Source: Ktedonobacteria bacterium
GTDB taxonomy: Bacteria; Chloroflexota; Ktedonobacteria; Ktedonobacterales; JACDGC01
Direction of reading: 5' to 3'
Assembly: GCA_027459705.1 (NCBI GenBank)
Contig: DAIDHM010000160.1
Location: forward strand, 1-38,489
DNA length: 38,489 bases
Below, piece after piece: positions 29,257 through 36,505 of this stretch; position 1 is the first letter of the stretch, and every line of letters begins with the position of its first letter. The notes under the pieces were generated by a model. The model searched no databases, was not told the origin of the DNA, and saw nothing but the letters and a program-made list of their open reading frames with translations. A program made the position numbers and the translations under genes.

Positions 29257-29667
29257 TCAGTCCTGGTCAGCTGCCATGCCTCCGCCATTGGGGGCGCGGC
29301 GTGGTCGCCGGGCGAGATTTTCCGCGAGGCGGAAGCGCGTGACGCTCGCTACGAGATCCAGCGGCAATGGTTCGTCAAATGGGAAGCGCAACGTGCCTTT
29401 CCCCGTGATGTATCGGGGCGCCAACTGCGCGCAATATTCGACACCGCTGGCGGTGGGGTAGAAACCGATATGATCGGTGAAGGCGGCAAAGTAGACCAGT
29501 ATACCCCGCTGCGCGAAGGCGGGCATCCGATAGGAGATCTGCTCGCGCGCTTCCGGCGCGTTCGTCTGGATCACGGTGCGCATGCTCGTCAGCAGCTCCT
29601 GAATTGGGGGAGGAAACTGGGCGATATATTCGTCGATCGAGCGTATAGTCGTGGGTGGTTCTCGCAT
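29257..29667 (-). CDS. DUF1801/YdhG-like protein
   Basis: The ATG at 29667 (MREPPTTIRSIDEYIAQF) is preceded by GAGGTGTATT, so the 26-codon extension is dropped. The 136-residue protein has the DUF1801 pattern. This comprises an N-terminal helix IDEYIAQFPPPIQELLTSMR, then EAREQISYRMPAFAQRGILV, FTDHIGFYPTASGVE, and the C-terminal GTLRFPFDEPLPLDLVASV. The family has a frataxin-like fold; B. subtilis YdhG is described as an iron chaperone. The exact role here is unknown. It follows the receiver-domain gene by 75 bases. Confidence 0.85.
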   Translation of the reverse strand: MREPPTTIRSIDEYIAQFPPPIQELLTSMRTVIQTNAPEAREQISYRMPAFAQRGILVYFAAFTDHIGFYPTASGVEYCAQLAPRYITGKGTLRFPFDEPLPLDLVASVTRFRLAENLARRPRRAPNGGGMAADQD

Positions 29668-29741
29668 AATACACCTCAGTTCTTGCGCGTGGAGCACGCC
29701 AGTCGGCATGCGGCGGTGGCATTGTCTATGAGGTCGCTCGT

Positions 29742-30128
29742 TCACCGAGCGAGTTCAGCGATTTGCTGCTCGACGATGCGTACGATCTGGTCAATGTCGA
29801 AAGGTTTGGGCACCAGTGGGATTCCCAGCATGAGCCGCATGCGTTCGAGTTTCAGCGGCAATGTCTTATCACGGGCGGTCATGACGATGAAGCGGTGGCG
29901 CTGCAAGGTGGCATTGCTCGCAATCTGCTCTAACACATAGGCGCCATCAAACTGTGGCATCATGAAGTCGAGCAGCACGATATACGGCGCGGTGGCATGT
30001 CGCAGTATGTGGAGCGCTTCCTGTCCGTCGCGTGCTTCTTCAATCGTGATCGCAGCAATCTCTTCGAGGACCATGCGTAGCGTCAAGCGGATATCATGGT
30101 CATCATCCACAATCAGTACATTAACCAA
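29742..30128 (-). CDS. Stand-alone receiver-domain response regulator
   Basis: The 128-residue protein is a single receiver domain: acidic pocket LIVDDDHDIR, phospho-acceptor Asp in IVLLDFMMPQFDG, Thr in IVMTARD and Lys in LVPKPFDID. There is no output domain, so it acts by protein contact as in CheY- or Spo0F-like proteins. The start appears to be a TTG at 30128 with GAGGTGAGGG about seven bases upstream. No kinase gene is adjacent. It heads the minus-strand run that ends in the sigma factor and PLD lipoprotein genes. Confidence 0.88.
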   Translation of the reverse strand: MVNVLIVDDDHDIRLTLRMVLEEIAAITIEEARDGQEALHILRHATAPYIVLLDFMMPQFDGAYVLEQIASNATLQRHRFIVMTARDKTLPLKLERMRLMLGIPLVPKPFDIDQIVRIVEQQIAELAR

Positions 30129-30346
30129 GCAACTACCCTCACCTCAGGCGTTCGCGCGTTGCCGCGCATACCAATGAATCCATTCAAACGCGGGATCGCG
30201 CCGCACCACCTGCTCCTATTGTCGCATAAGCATCGAAAATTCCGACAAAAGGGCCATGACAGTAATGACACGTCCTCATCGCTCATCCACGGCTGAGCAC
30301 TGTAGGGCAGTGCACATTGCGCCTACCCGTCATGAGATGGTCTGAC

Positions 30347-30658
30347 AGGGATAAACACCCATACCATGGCGTGGATGTCTATGATTCCTTCACCTACCAG
30401 GGTCACAGTGGTTGGCTCGTCTTCGGCGGCACCAGCGTCGCTGCCCCGCTCGTTGCCAGTGTCTATGCGCTGGCGGGTAATGCGAGCAGCACCACCTATG
30501 GTTCGTATCCATACAGCCATACCAGCAGGCTGAATGATGTCACGACCGGCCAGACCTCGACCTGCGGCAGTGATCTCTGCGCGGCGGTGCCTGGTTGGGA
30601 CGGCCCGACTGGCCTGGGAACCCCTAACGGCATTGGCGGATTCTCGTCTCTGTCTGCA
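30347..30658 (+). pseudogene. C-terminal remnant of a sedolisin/subtilisin-like serine peptidase
   Basis: The frame reads GVDVYDSFTYQGHSGWLVF, then GGTSVAAPLVASVYALAG with the catalytic-Ser motif, and ends GWDGPTGLGTPNGIGGF. This is the normal C-terminal end of S53/S8 family secreted peptidases. The N-terminal two thirds, with the other catalytic residues, is missing: upstream sequence is intergenic with no start signal. The frame then runs on past the normal end through a terminator hairpin. It is a decayed or transferred fragment, probably not expressed as an enzyme. Confidence 0.75.
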
Positions 30659-30666
30659 CCATGGCA

Positions 30667-30701
30667 ACGGATGGCATTCCCAGGAGGATGCCATCCGTTT
30701 T
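30667..30701 (+). terminator. Terminator hairpin behind the peptidase remnant
   Basis: ACGGATGGCAT (30667-30677) and ATGCCATCCGT (30688-30698) pair perfectly over 11 bp around a 10-base loop, followed by a short T run. It marks the original 3' end of the peptidase gene. Confidence 0.7.
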
Positions 30702-30852
30702 GCATGTATTCAATCCACCCAGGAGGGAGAGCAACCGACGCACCACCCAATGTCGACGCCGCCATTGTGCTATTCTTGTAGCGTGGCGAGGTGCACTGGC
30801 ATGACGTGCAAGCGGTTCGCGGGCATGCAGGCTGCCACTGGGAGAGAGAGCT

Positions 30853-31326
30853 ATGGATCAGGATTCGCTCATCAACTACATTATGGACACGTTTGCTGGG
30901 TGTGAGGTTGTACGGCCGACAGATGGGCCTGGCGCAGGTGACACCTTCTTCTTCTACGATCCACAACACAACATAGACCCCACTCACCGCCAGCCATTCG
31001 CTACGATAGTCACGAAGGACTATGGCGACTTCGATAAAGCCTCACAACTGCATCGCCCGGGAGTGTTTCGACTCAACATTGGCGTCAGTCGCGAGACTTT
31101 CCGCAATCTCTTCGGCTATTTGCCCAATGCGGAACGTCCGTCAGGCGCCCCCTATGATTTCGCCGCGTTGGATCAGGTGATGCCACATCCCACCTATGGG
31201 CGACAAGCCTGGATCTGTGTCCTCAATCCCAGCTCGACGACATTCGAGAACATCAAAATCTGGCTGGCCGAGGCCTACGAGATAGCCGCCGCCCGACACA
31301 GACCTACGCGCCCAGCGGCGGAATGA
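30853..31326 (+). CDS. DUF6194 family protein
   Basis: GGGAGAGAGAGCT precedes the ATG at 30853 (MDQDSLINYIMDTFAGCEV). The 157-residue protein shows the DUF6194 pattern: DTFFFYDPQHN, PFATIVTKDYGDFDKASQL, GVFRLNIGVSRETFRNLFG, YDFAALDQVMPHPTYGRQAW and ICVLNPSSTTFENIKIWLAEA. This is a small soluble protein family of unknown function found in actinobacteria and Chloroflexota. The length is typical. It is isolated between a peptidase remnant and the P-type ATPase on the same strand. Confidence 0.85.
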   Translation: MDQDSLINYIMDTFAGCEVVRPTDGPGAGDTFFFYDPQHNIDPTHRQPFATIVTKDYGDFDKASQLHRPGVFRLNIGVSRETFRNLFGYLPNAERPSGAPYDFAALDQVMPHPTYGRQAWICVLNPSSTTFENIKIWLAEAYEIAAARHRPTRPAAE

Positions 31327-31588
31327 CGAGCGCGAAGGCCAGCGGACCACACCTGAGCATGTGCGGGGTGAGATGCCCTTCCCTCGACACCACCTGCGCC
31401 GCTGTCTGCCGACCAGCATCTCGTCGTTCAAACGATCTGGCAGGGAGCCGCTGCCACAATGCGCGCGATTGGCGGATATTGTGCCAATTGAGAGCATTGG
31501 GGATGCTGATGTGCGGGCGCTGTGATCTCCCCGCCATATCGTTCGATGGGTGATGCCATGGCGATAGCGCGGTCCGCGCGACGCGTGG

Positions 31589-34138
31589 ATGGCGGCGCGT
31601 GGCGCGCCGATGGAAGGCAGGTGGGGGGCGGTGGCGATTCAGGAGCAACCCGCGCCTGTGGTGACGACAGCGGATACGATGGTGGGGCTCTCGACGGTGG
31701 CCGCGCAGGCGGCGCTGCGCACATATGGACCAAATGAGCCCGCGCCGCCGCGCCGTTTTGGCGTGATCATGCAATTGCTGCCACAACTGATCAATCCACT
31801 CGTCTTGATCTTGCTGGGCGCCAGCGTGGTGGCCGCGACGCTGGGCGAGGTCGTCAACGCGATGATCATCATCGTCATGGTGACGCTCAGCTTGCTCATC
31901 AATTTCCTGCAGACCTACCATTCGCAGCGCGCTGTGGAAGCGTTGCGTCAGCAAGTCGCGCCGACCGCGACGGTGCTGCGCGATGGCGTCTGGGGCGAGC
32001 TGGCGCGGCGGGCGGTCGTTCCCGGCGACATCATCCGCCTCGGACCCGGCGACCTCGTCCCCGCCGACGCGACGCTGCTGGAAGCCGTCGATCTGCATAT
32101 GCAGGAAGCGTCGCTGACGGGCGAATCGCTCCCCGCCCAGAAAGCTGCCCGGGCGACGAGTGCGGACGGCGCGAACCAGGCCGACGCGCAGGACCGCGTC
32201 TACCTGGGGACCTCCGTGGTCAGCGGCACCGGCATCGCGCGCATCACCGCGACCGGGAGCGCCACGACCTTCGGCGCGATCGCCACACACCTGGCGACCC
32301 GTCCGGTGGAGACTGCCTTCGAGCGCGGCATCCGCCAATTTGGCTACCTGATCATGCGGACCGTCGTCTTCCTGGTGCTCTTCGTCTTCCTGATCGGTGT
32401 CGGTTTCCAGCACAATCCCTTCGAATCGCTCCTCTTCGCGATCGCGCTGGCCGTGGGGTTGACGCCTGAGTTCTTGCCGATGATCACCACGATTACGCTG
32501 GGTCAGGGCGCTATCCACATGGCGAAACTGGGGGTCATCGTCAAACATCTCCCCGCCATGCAGAATTTCGGCAGCATCGATGTCCTCTGCAGCGACAAGA
32601 CCGGGACGCTCACTAGTGGCACATTGGATTATGCCGGGGGACGCGATGCGCTGGGCGCTGTGTCAGATCGCCCGCAACGCGTCGGCTATCTCAATAGCGC
32701 GTTCCAGACGGGCCGCAAGAGTCCCCTCGATAGCGCCATCCTGGCCCAACCCGCGCCAGACGACCTGGCTGACTATCATAAGATCGCCGAGATCCCGTTC
32801 GATTTCGAACGCCGCATGCTCTCCGTCATCATCGCCGACGCCGCTGGCGCGCGCATCATCACCAAAGGCGCGCCAGAGAGCGTCCTGCCACGATGCCAGA
32901 CGTGGGAAAGCGCGACGGGCCCGCAGCAGCTGGATGAAGCGGCCCGCCAGCGCAGCGCCGCGGCCTTCGCCGAGCTCTCCGGGCAGGGCTACCGCGTCCT
33001 GGCGGTCGCCACGGGGCCGATCGCGATAGCGGAGCGCTACACACCGGCGGCGGAACAGGATCTAGTCCTCGTGGGATACCTGGTCTTCGCCGACCCACCA
33101 CTGCCCGATATCGGGCAAACCATCAACGCCTTGCGCGACGACGGCATCGCGGTGAAGATCATCACGGGCGACAACGCGCAGGTCGCGCGGCATGTCTGCG
33201 GCCAGGTCGGCATCGCCGTCGACGAGATCCTGGAGGGAGCGGATCTCGATCGGCTGGATGATGCCGCGCTGGCGCAGCGCGTGGAGCACGTCGCGGTCTT
33301 CGCGCGCGTCTCGCCCGCGCAGAAAAATCGCATCATCCTGGCGTTGCGCCACCGCCGACATGTCGTGGGGTACCTGGGTGACGGCATCAATGACGCGCCT
33401 TCGCTGCACACCGCCGATGTCGGCATCTCGGTCGCCAGCGCCGCCGATGTCGCGCGTGACGCCGCCGATATCATCCTGACTCAACGCGACCTGCGCGTCT
33501 TGCAGACTGGCATCCTGGAAGGTCGCAAAGCTTTTGGCAACGTCATGAAATATCTGCTCATGGGGACGAGTTCAAATTTTGGCAACATGTTCAGCATGGC
33601 AGCGGCGTTCGTCTTCCTGCCGTTCTTGCCGATGCTCCCGACGCAGATCTTGCTGAACAATTTCCTCTATGACCTCTCGCAGGTCACGATTCCGACGGAC
33701 AATGTCGACGAGACCTACATACGCCAACCGCGGCATTGGGATATCCGCCTCATCCGCAATTTCATGATCAGCATCGGCCCGATCAGCTCGATCTATGATT
33801 TCCTGACCTTCGGTATGATGCTGGCCATCTTTCACGCCCCGGCCAGCCTCTTTCAGACTGGCTGGTTTGTGGAATCGCTGGCGACCCAGACGCTGGTCCT
33901 CTTCGTGATCCGCACGGCGGGCAATCCATTCCGGAGTCGCCCCAGTCGGCAATTGACGGTGACGATCCTCGCCGTCGTCGCGGGCGGCGCGCTGTTGCCG
34001 TATACTCCGCTGGCGGCGCTGCTGGGCTTCCATCCGCTCCCTGCCGTCTACTGGCTCTTCCTGACGGCGATGGTCGGCACCTACCTGGCATTGGTGCAGG
34101 TGGTGAAGGTGCGCTTGATGGCGCGCTGGGCGGCCTGA
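31589..34138 (+). CDS. mgtA: Magnesium-translocating P-type ATPase (MgtA/B type)
   Basis: This 849-residue membrane pump would import Mg2+ (P3B-type). Motifs in order are the actuator LTGES, the PEFL-type M4 segment (LTPEFLPMITTITLGQGA), the phosphorylation site CSDKTGTLTSG, nucleotide-binding ITKGAPESVLP and the hinge YLGDGINDAPSLHTADVG. The C-terminal signature runs PMLPTQILLNNFLYDLSQV then PTDNVDETYIRQPRHWD. The start is uncertain: ATG at 31589 lacks a clear site, while a GTG at 31631 sits behind a G-rich stretch. No Mg-sensing leader is recognised. It converges with the TIR-FGE gene of the DGR. Confidence 0.93.
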   Translation: MAARGAPMEGRWGAVAIQEQPAPVVTTADTMVGLSTVAAQAALRTYGPNEPAPPRRFGVIMQLLPQLINPLVLILLGASVVAATLGEVVNAMIIIVMVTLSLLINFLQTYHSQRAVEALRQQVAPTATVLRDGVWGELARRAVVPGDIIRLGPGDLVPADATLLEAVDLHMQEASLTGESLPAQKAARATSADGANQADAQDRVYLGTSVVSGTGIARITATGSATTFGAIATHLATRPVETAFERGIRQFGYLIMRTVVFLVLFVFLIGVGFQHNPFESLLFAIALAVGLTPEFLPMITTITLGQGAIHMAKLGVIVKHLPAMQNFGSIDVLCSDKTGTLTSGTLDYAGGRDALGAVSDRPQRVGYLNSAFQTGRKSPLDSAILAQPAPDDLADYHKIAEIPFDFERRMLSVIIADAAGARIITKGAPESVLPRCQTWESATGPQQLDEAARQRSAAAFAELSGQGYRVLAVATGPIAIAERYTPAAEQDLVLVGYLVFADPPLPDIGQTINALRDDGIAVKIITGDNAQVARHVCGQVGIAVDEILEGADLDRLDDAALAQRVEHVAVFARVSPAQKNRIILALRHRRHVVGYLGDGINDAPSLHTADVGISVASAADVARDAADIILTQRDLRVLQTGILEGRKAFGNVMKYLLMGTSSNFGNMFSMAAAFVFLPFLPMLPTQILLNNFLYDLSQVTIPTDNVDETYIRQPRHWDIRLIRNFMISIGPISSIYDFLTFGMMLAIFHAPASLFQTGWFVESLATQTLVLFVIRTAGNPFRSRPSRQLTVTILAVVAGGALLPYTPLAALLGFHPLPAVYWLFLTAMVGTYLALVQVVKVRLMARWAA

Positions 34139-34183
34139 TCTGGCGACCAGCCGCCCGCGACGATTCCGCGCCCCCAAAATCCT

Positions 34184-34207
34184 AAAAAAATTTTCGCGCT
34201 TCGCGCG
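34184..34207 (-). terminator. Terminator-like hairpin behind the TIR-FGE gene
   Basis: On the minus strand CGCGC-GAA-GCGCG is followed by AAAATTTTTTT. It ends the DGR locus and faces the 3' end of the P-type ATPase gene. A near-copy follows VR2 at 37631-37655. Confidence 0.55.
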
Positions 34208-34303
34208 TTTGGGGACTACCCCACCGTGATCACGTTCCCCGAACGTATCACCTCACCACCATAAAAGAAAGCAAGAAAACAAGAACATTTTAGTGAGAGC
34301 CAG
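34202..34303 (-). repeat. 3' cassette of VR1 (shared with VR2)
   Basis: This 102-base block is identical at 101 positions to 37650-37751 by eye; the one difference is T at 34253 against C at 37701. It holds the last codons (GAGSH and stop TAA), a 3' untranslated stretch and the hairpin at 34226-34251. The TR has no counterpart. It probably marks the homing site that directs one-way transfer from TR to VR. Confidence 0.93.
34226..34251 (-). promoter_or_regulatory. DGR hairpin downstream of VR1
   Basis: GTGAT and ACGTTC (one bulged base between) pair with GAACGT and ATCAC around a 3-base loop, an 11-bp stem. In the Bordetella phage DGR a hairpin downstream of VR promotes homing. Here it lies about 40 bases past the stop codon, further from VR than in the phage. 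Confidence 0.6.
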
Positions 34304-35633
34304 CCCCCACCCCACGAACCAAGCGAAAACCACAGTTGTTGAGGTAGCTGCCCACGCTGCCCCTGTCGCGGATCGCCGCGCGCGCGACCCTGGAGTAGCT
34401 GCTCCACGAACCGCCCCGCAGCACTCGCACTGATGTTTTATCACTGTTATTTTCTCGCTTATTATCAGGCTGATAGGCGGAGGCATCATAGATACTGCTG
34501 GTCCACTCCCAGACATTTCCCGCCATATCATGGCAGCCATACGGACTGGCATCTCCCTCGGCGGCATACGTCCCCACCGGTGTCGTCGTCTTCACCCGAT
34601 TGTCGGTGTTGGCGCGCTGCGCGTCGAAGTCATCGCCCCAGGGATAGATCCACGACACCTGCCGCGCCGCGTCCCAGCGCGCGGCTTTCTCCCATTCCGC
34701 CTCCGTCGGCAAGCGCCAGGGTTCTCCCGTCATCCCCGCCAGCCATTCTACGTACTTCTGCGCTTCCAGCCAGGAGACGTTCACGACCGGGTGATCCAAT
34801 AACTTGAGTTGATCGGCCCAGGTGACATTGTTCCAGGTTGGTTTGGGCGGCTCGGCGACTTTACCCGCCCGTACCGCGCAGGCATATTCCGCCACCGTCA
34901 CCGGGTATTTCCCGATGGCATAGGCCCCCGTCGTCACCTGGTGCCACGGCTCATTATCCCATGCCTGGGGATCATTCTGGCTGCCCATCCAGAATGGCCC
35001 GGCCTCCACCGCGCACACGGGCGGCAGGAGCAGCTCGACCGGTCGGCCCTGCACGGCGCGCACCTGGCCGGTGAAACCCAGTTGCGCGAGACGCGGCGGG
35101 AGCTTCTCCGGCGGAAGGGTCAGCGGCGGCGGCGCGGGTTGGGGCCGCGGCGGCGCGGGAGTCGGGACGGCCTGGCCCGCCCCCGGCAGCAGCGCGGCCA
35201 GCACCGGCGAGATCGTCCGGGGTCCGCTCGTCACGCCGAGCGCGCGGAGCAGGCCCGTCAGCGCGCGGGCATAGCCATCGCGCACCGCGTCGTAATGGTG
35301 CAGCGCCTGCCAGATGTCGGGAACCTCGTTGGCATCGCACGGGGCCATGATGAAGGGGATGACATCGCGCAGCGCCCCGCGCAATTTCTTGGCAAGCGCC
35401 GCGTTGATCTCCATCTCGACAGCAGTCGAGCGCGCGGGGAGCGAATGCGGTGTCTGGACCAACACCACCCAATCACTCACCGCCAGCCCCTGGTTCATGC
35501 GCTTGATGAAGTCGTCGTGGTCAATCTGCTCCAGGTCGACCCAGACCTCCAATCCGGCATTGCGCAGATCCTCAACGAAGGGCACGACCAGTTGATTATC
35601 TTTGTGGCTATGGCTCACGAATTTCTTTGGCAT
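34290..35633 (-). CDS. TIR-domain protein with DGR-diversified FGE-sulfatase (CLec) domain
   Basis: The ATG at 35633 (MPKKFVSHSHKDN) has AGGAG seven bases upstream. The 447-residue protein has three parts. The N-terminal TIR domain (about residues 3-140) has the SHSHKD box and WVDLEQIDHDDF; E75 in VEMEINAAL aligns with the usual NADase glutamate. A Pro-rich linker follows (about 165-200). The C-terminal FGE-sulfatase/C-type-lectin domain has [43 protein letters not shown] and CGFRLVRG. Residues 403-443 are VR1, so its binding face is rewritten from the TR. Expected role: a sensor coupled to an NAD-consuming or signalling effector. It lies 333 bases downstream of the TR, on the same strand. 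Confidence 0.95.
   Translation of the reverse strand: MPKKFVSHSHKDNQLVVPFVEDLRNAGLEVWVDLEQIDHDDFIKRMNQGLAVSDWVVLVQTPHSLPARSTAVEMEINAALAKKLRGALRDVIPFIMAPCDANEVPDIWQALHHYDAVRDGYARALTGLLRALGVTSGPRTISPVLAALLPGAGQAVPTPAPPRPQPAPPPLTLPPEKLPPRLAQLGFTGQVRAVQGRPVELLLPPVCAVEAGPFWMGSQNDPQAWDNEPWHQVTTGAYAIGKYPVTVAEYACAVRAGKVAEPPKPTWNNVTWADQLKLLDHPVVNVSWLEAQKYVEWLAGMTGEPWRLPTEAEWEKAARWDAARQVSWIYPWGDDFDAQRANTDNRVKTTTPVGTYAAEGDASPYGCHDMAGNVWEWTSSIYDASAYQPDNKRENNSDKTSVRVLRGGSWSSYSRVARAAIRDRGSVGSYLNNCGFRLVRGVGAGSH
34304..34425 (-). repeat. DGR variable repeat 1 (VR1)
   Basis: This is a 122-base counterpart of the TR at 35967-36088. Fifteen positions differ and all are adenines in the TR on the coding (minus) strand; every C, G and T is unchanged. 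It encodes RGGSW-SSYSRVARAAIRDRG and onward, where the TR would read [20 protein letters not shown]. The A-specific pattern is diagnostic of mutagenic retrohoming. Confidence 0.98.
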
Positions 35634-35686
35634 CACCATGCTCCTCGTCCCGGTCTCGCCGCCAGCACTCGGCCGATCATAGTCAC

Positions 35687-35716
35687 AGGATAGCACGCGC
35701 CTGGCTAACAGCACAA
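35687..35716 (-). promoter_or_regulatory. Candidate promoter of the TIR-FGE gene
   Basis: On the minus strand TTGTGC (35716-35711) and TATCCT (35692-35687) are 18 bases apart, with TGC directly before the -10 (extended). The start codon is about 55 bases further. If real, the TIR gene can be expressed apart from the RT-avd-TR transcript. The match is moderate. Confidence 0.35.
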
Positions 35717-35966
35717 GGGGGAAGGGTGAAGAGCAAAACGACGCGTGCCCAATCTCCCACCAGGCGTGAAACACGACGCAGGCTGAGACCCGACACGCAT
35801 CTGTTTTTATATGCCGCTGGCCAGAATACTGTCGCGAACAGCACGCTGGACCTCAGCGAGGACCTGGCCGCGCTGGCTCATCCTTTTAAGGGGACAAGCG
35901 ATTGGGCCGCGCCGATCATGATCTTGCGACATGCGCCGGTTTACTGGCCCACCCCTGGATGGTCAT
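35717..35966 (-). other. Non-coding stretch between TR and the TIR-FGE gene
   Basis: No gene is supported. It lies directly 3' of the TR in the direction of transcription, the place where the Bordetella phage DGR has a spacer RNA needed for priming cDNA synthesis. The first bases after the TR (GATGACCATCCAGGGGTGGG on the minus strand) differ from the VR 3' cassettes. A structured RNA is expected by analogy, but I could not fold it. Confidence 0.4.
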
Positions 35967-36088
35967 CCCCCACCCCACGAACCAAGCGAAAACCACAGTT
36001 GTTGTTGTAGTTGTCTACGTTGTTCCTGTTGCGGTTCGCCGCGCGCGCGTTCCTGGAGTTGTTGTTCCACGAACCGCCCCGCAGCACT
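35967..36088 (-). repeat. DGR template repeat (TR)
   Basis: This 122-base repeat lies 42 bases downstream of avd. Its coding-strand core is dominated by AAC codons, with the flanks (LRGGSW and CGFRLVRG) and an inner ARAA island written without adenine. Non-adenine bases agree with VR1 and VR2 over the full length. The left (3') boundary is the G tract, where TR continues GATGACC and both VRs continue GCTGGC, the expected IMH*/IMH difference. It is the RNA template for the reverse transcriptase and is not expected to be translated. Confidence 0.98.
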
Positions 36089-36130
36089 GCTCGGCCTGCC
36101 CTACAGACCAGTCGCTCCCACGACGCGATA

Positions 36131-36505
36131 TCACGGCGCGGAGGCGCTGGGAACTGCCAATTTGGTCTGGACGGTCCGTCGCCAGGCTTCCAACAGTCGG
36201 CCAATCTCCGTCAGGCGTTCCGAGGCGTACTCGTATTGCTTCACGGTGATAAAGGTCAATTTATGTGCCAGGCGCAGCGAGAAACGAATCTGCGCGAGCC
36301 GCACCGCGACCTCGTCCAGCTGCAGGGCGGTGGCTGCCAAGGACGTGCTCATCCCCGCGCGAATGGCCGCCTCGTGCGCCGCGAACACCTGTTGTTGCAA
36401 ATGTTCCGCGACGATGAAGCGTTGTTCGCGTGGAAACTTGGCTGTCATGGGAATGACCCAGGCGACAAAATCAAAGAGCTTGACGAACAAGGGTGATTCT
36501 TTCAT
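36131..36505 (-). CDS. avd: Avd-like DGR accessory protein (four-helix bundle)
   Basis: The ATG at 36505 overlaps the reverse transcriptase stop (ATGA), so translation is coupled and the longer frame upstream is rejected. The 124-residue protein has the length and helical pattern of Avd and related S23/IVP four-helix-bundle proteins: [60 protein letters not shown] and [20 protein letters not shown]. Avd forms a basic pentamer that binds the RT and TR RNA and is required for homing. The TR begins 42 bases downstream, the classical avd-TR order. Confidence 0.93.
   Translation of the reverse strand: MKESPLFVKLFDFVAWVIPMTAKFPREQRFIVAEHLQQQVFAAHEAAIRAGMSTSLAATALQLDEVAVRLAQIRFSLRLAHKLTFITVKQYEYASERLTEIGRLLEAWRRTVQTKLAVPSASAP

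Noticed and set aside
31327-31588. Mg2+ riboswitch (M-box) upstream of the MgtA-type ATPase
   Set aside because: The 260 bases show no recognisable M-box sequence or terminator stem.
31304-32548. Long minus-strand frame (414 codons) antisense to the P-type ATPase
   Set aside because: His-, Arg- and Asp-rich composition without domains; it is the mirror frame of a clear ATPase gene in G+C-rich DNA.
34809-35693. Plus-strand frame of 294 codons opposite the TIR-FGE gene
   Set aside because: Arg/Gly/His-rich shadow of a well-supported gene on the other strand; no start site.
35990-36070. GTT-rich trinucleotide run as a microsatellite or CRISPR-like repeat
   Set aside because: The run is the complement of AAC codons in the TR and is matched base for base, outside adenines, by the two VRs.
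35941-36204. Open frame through the TR that could be translated into an FGE-like tail
   Set aside because: It starts inside avd, has no ribosome binding site, and the AAC-rich content is explained by its role as RNA template.
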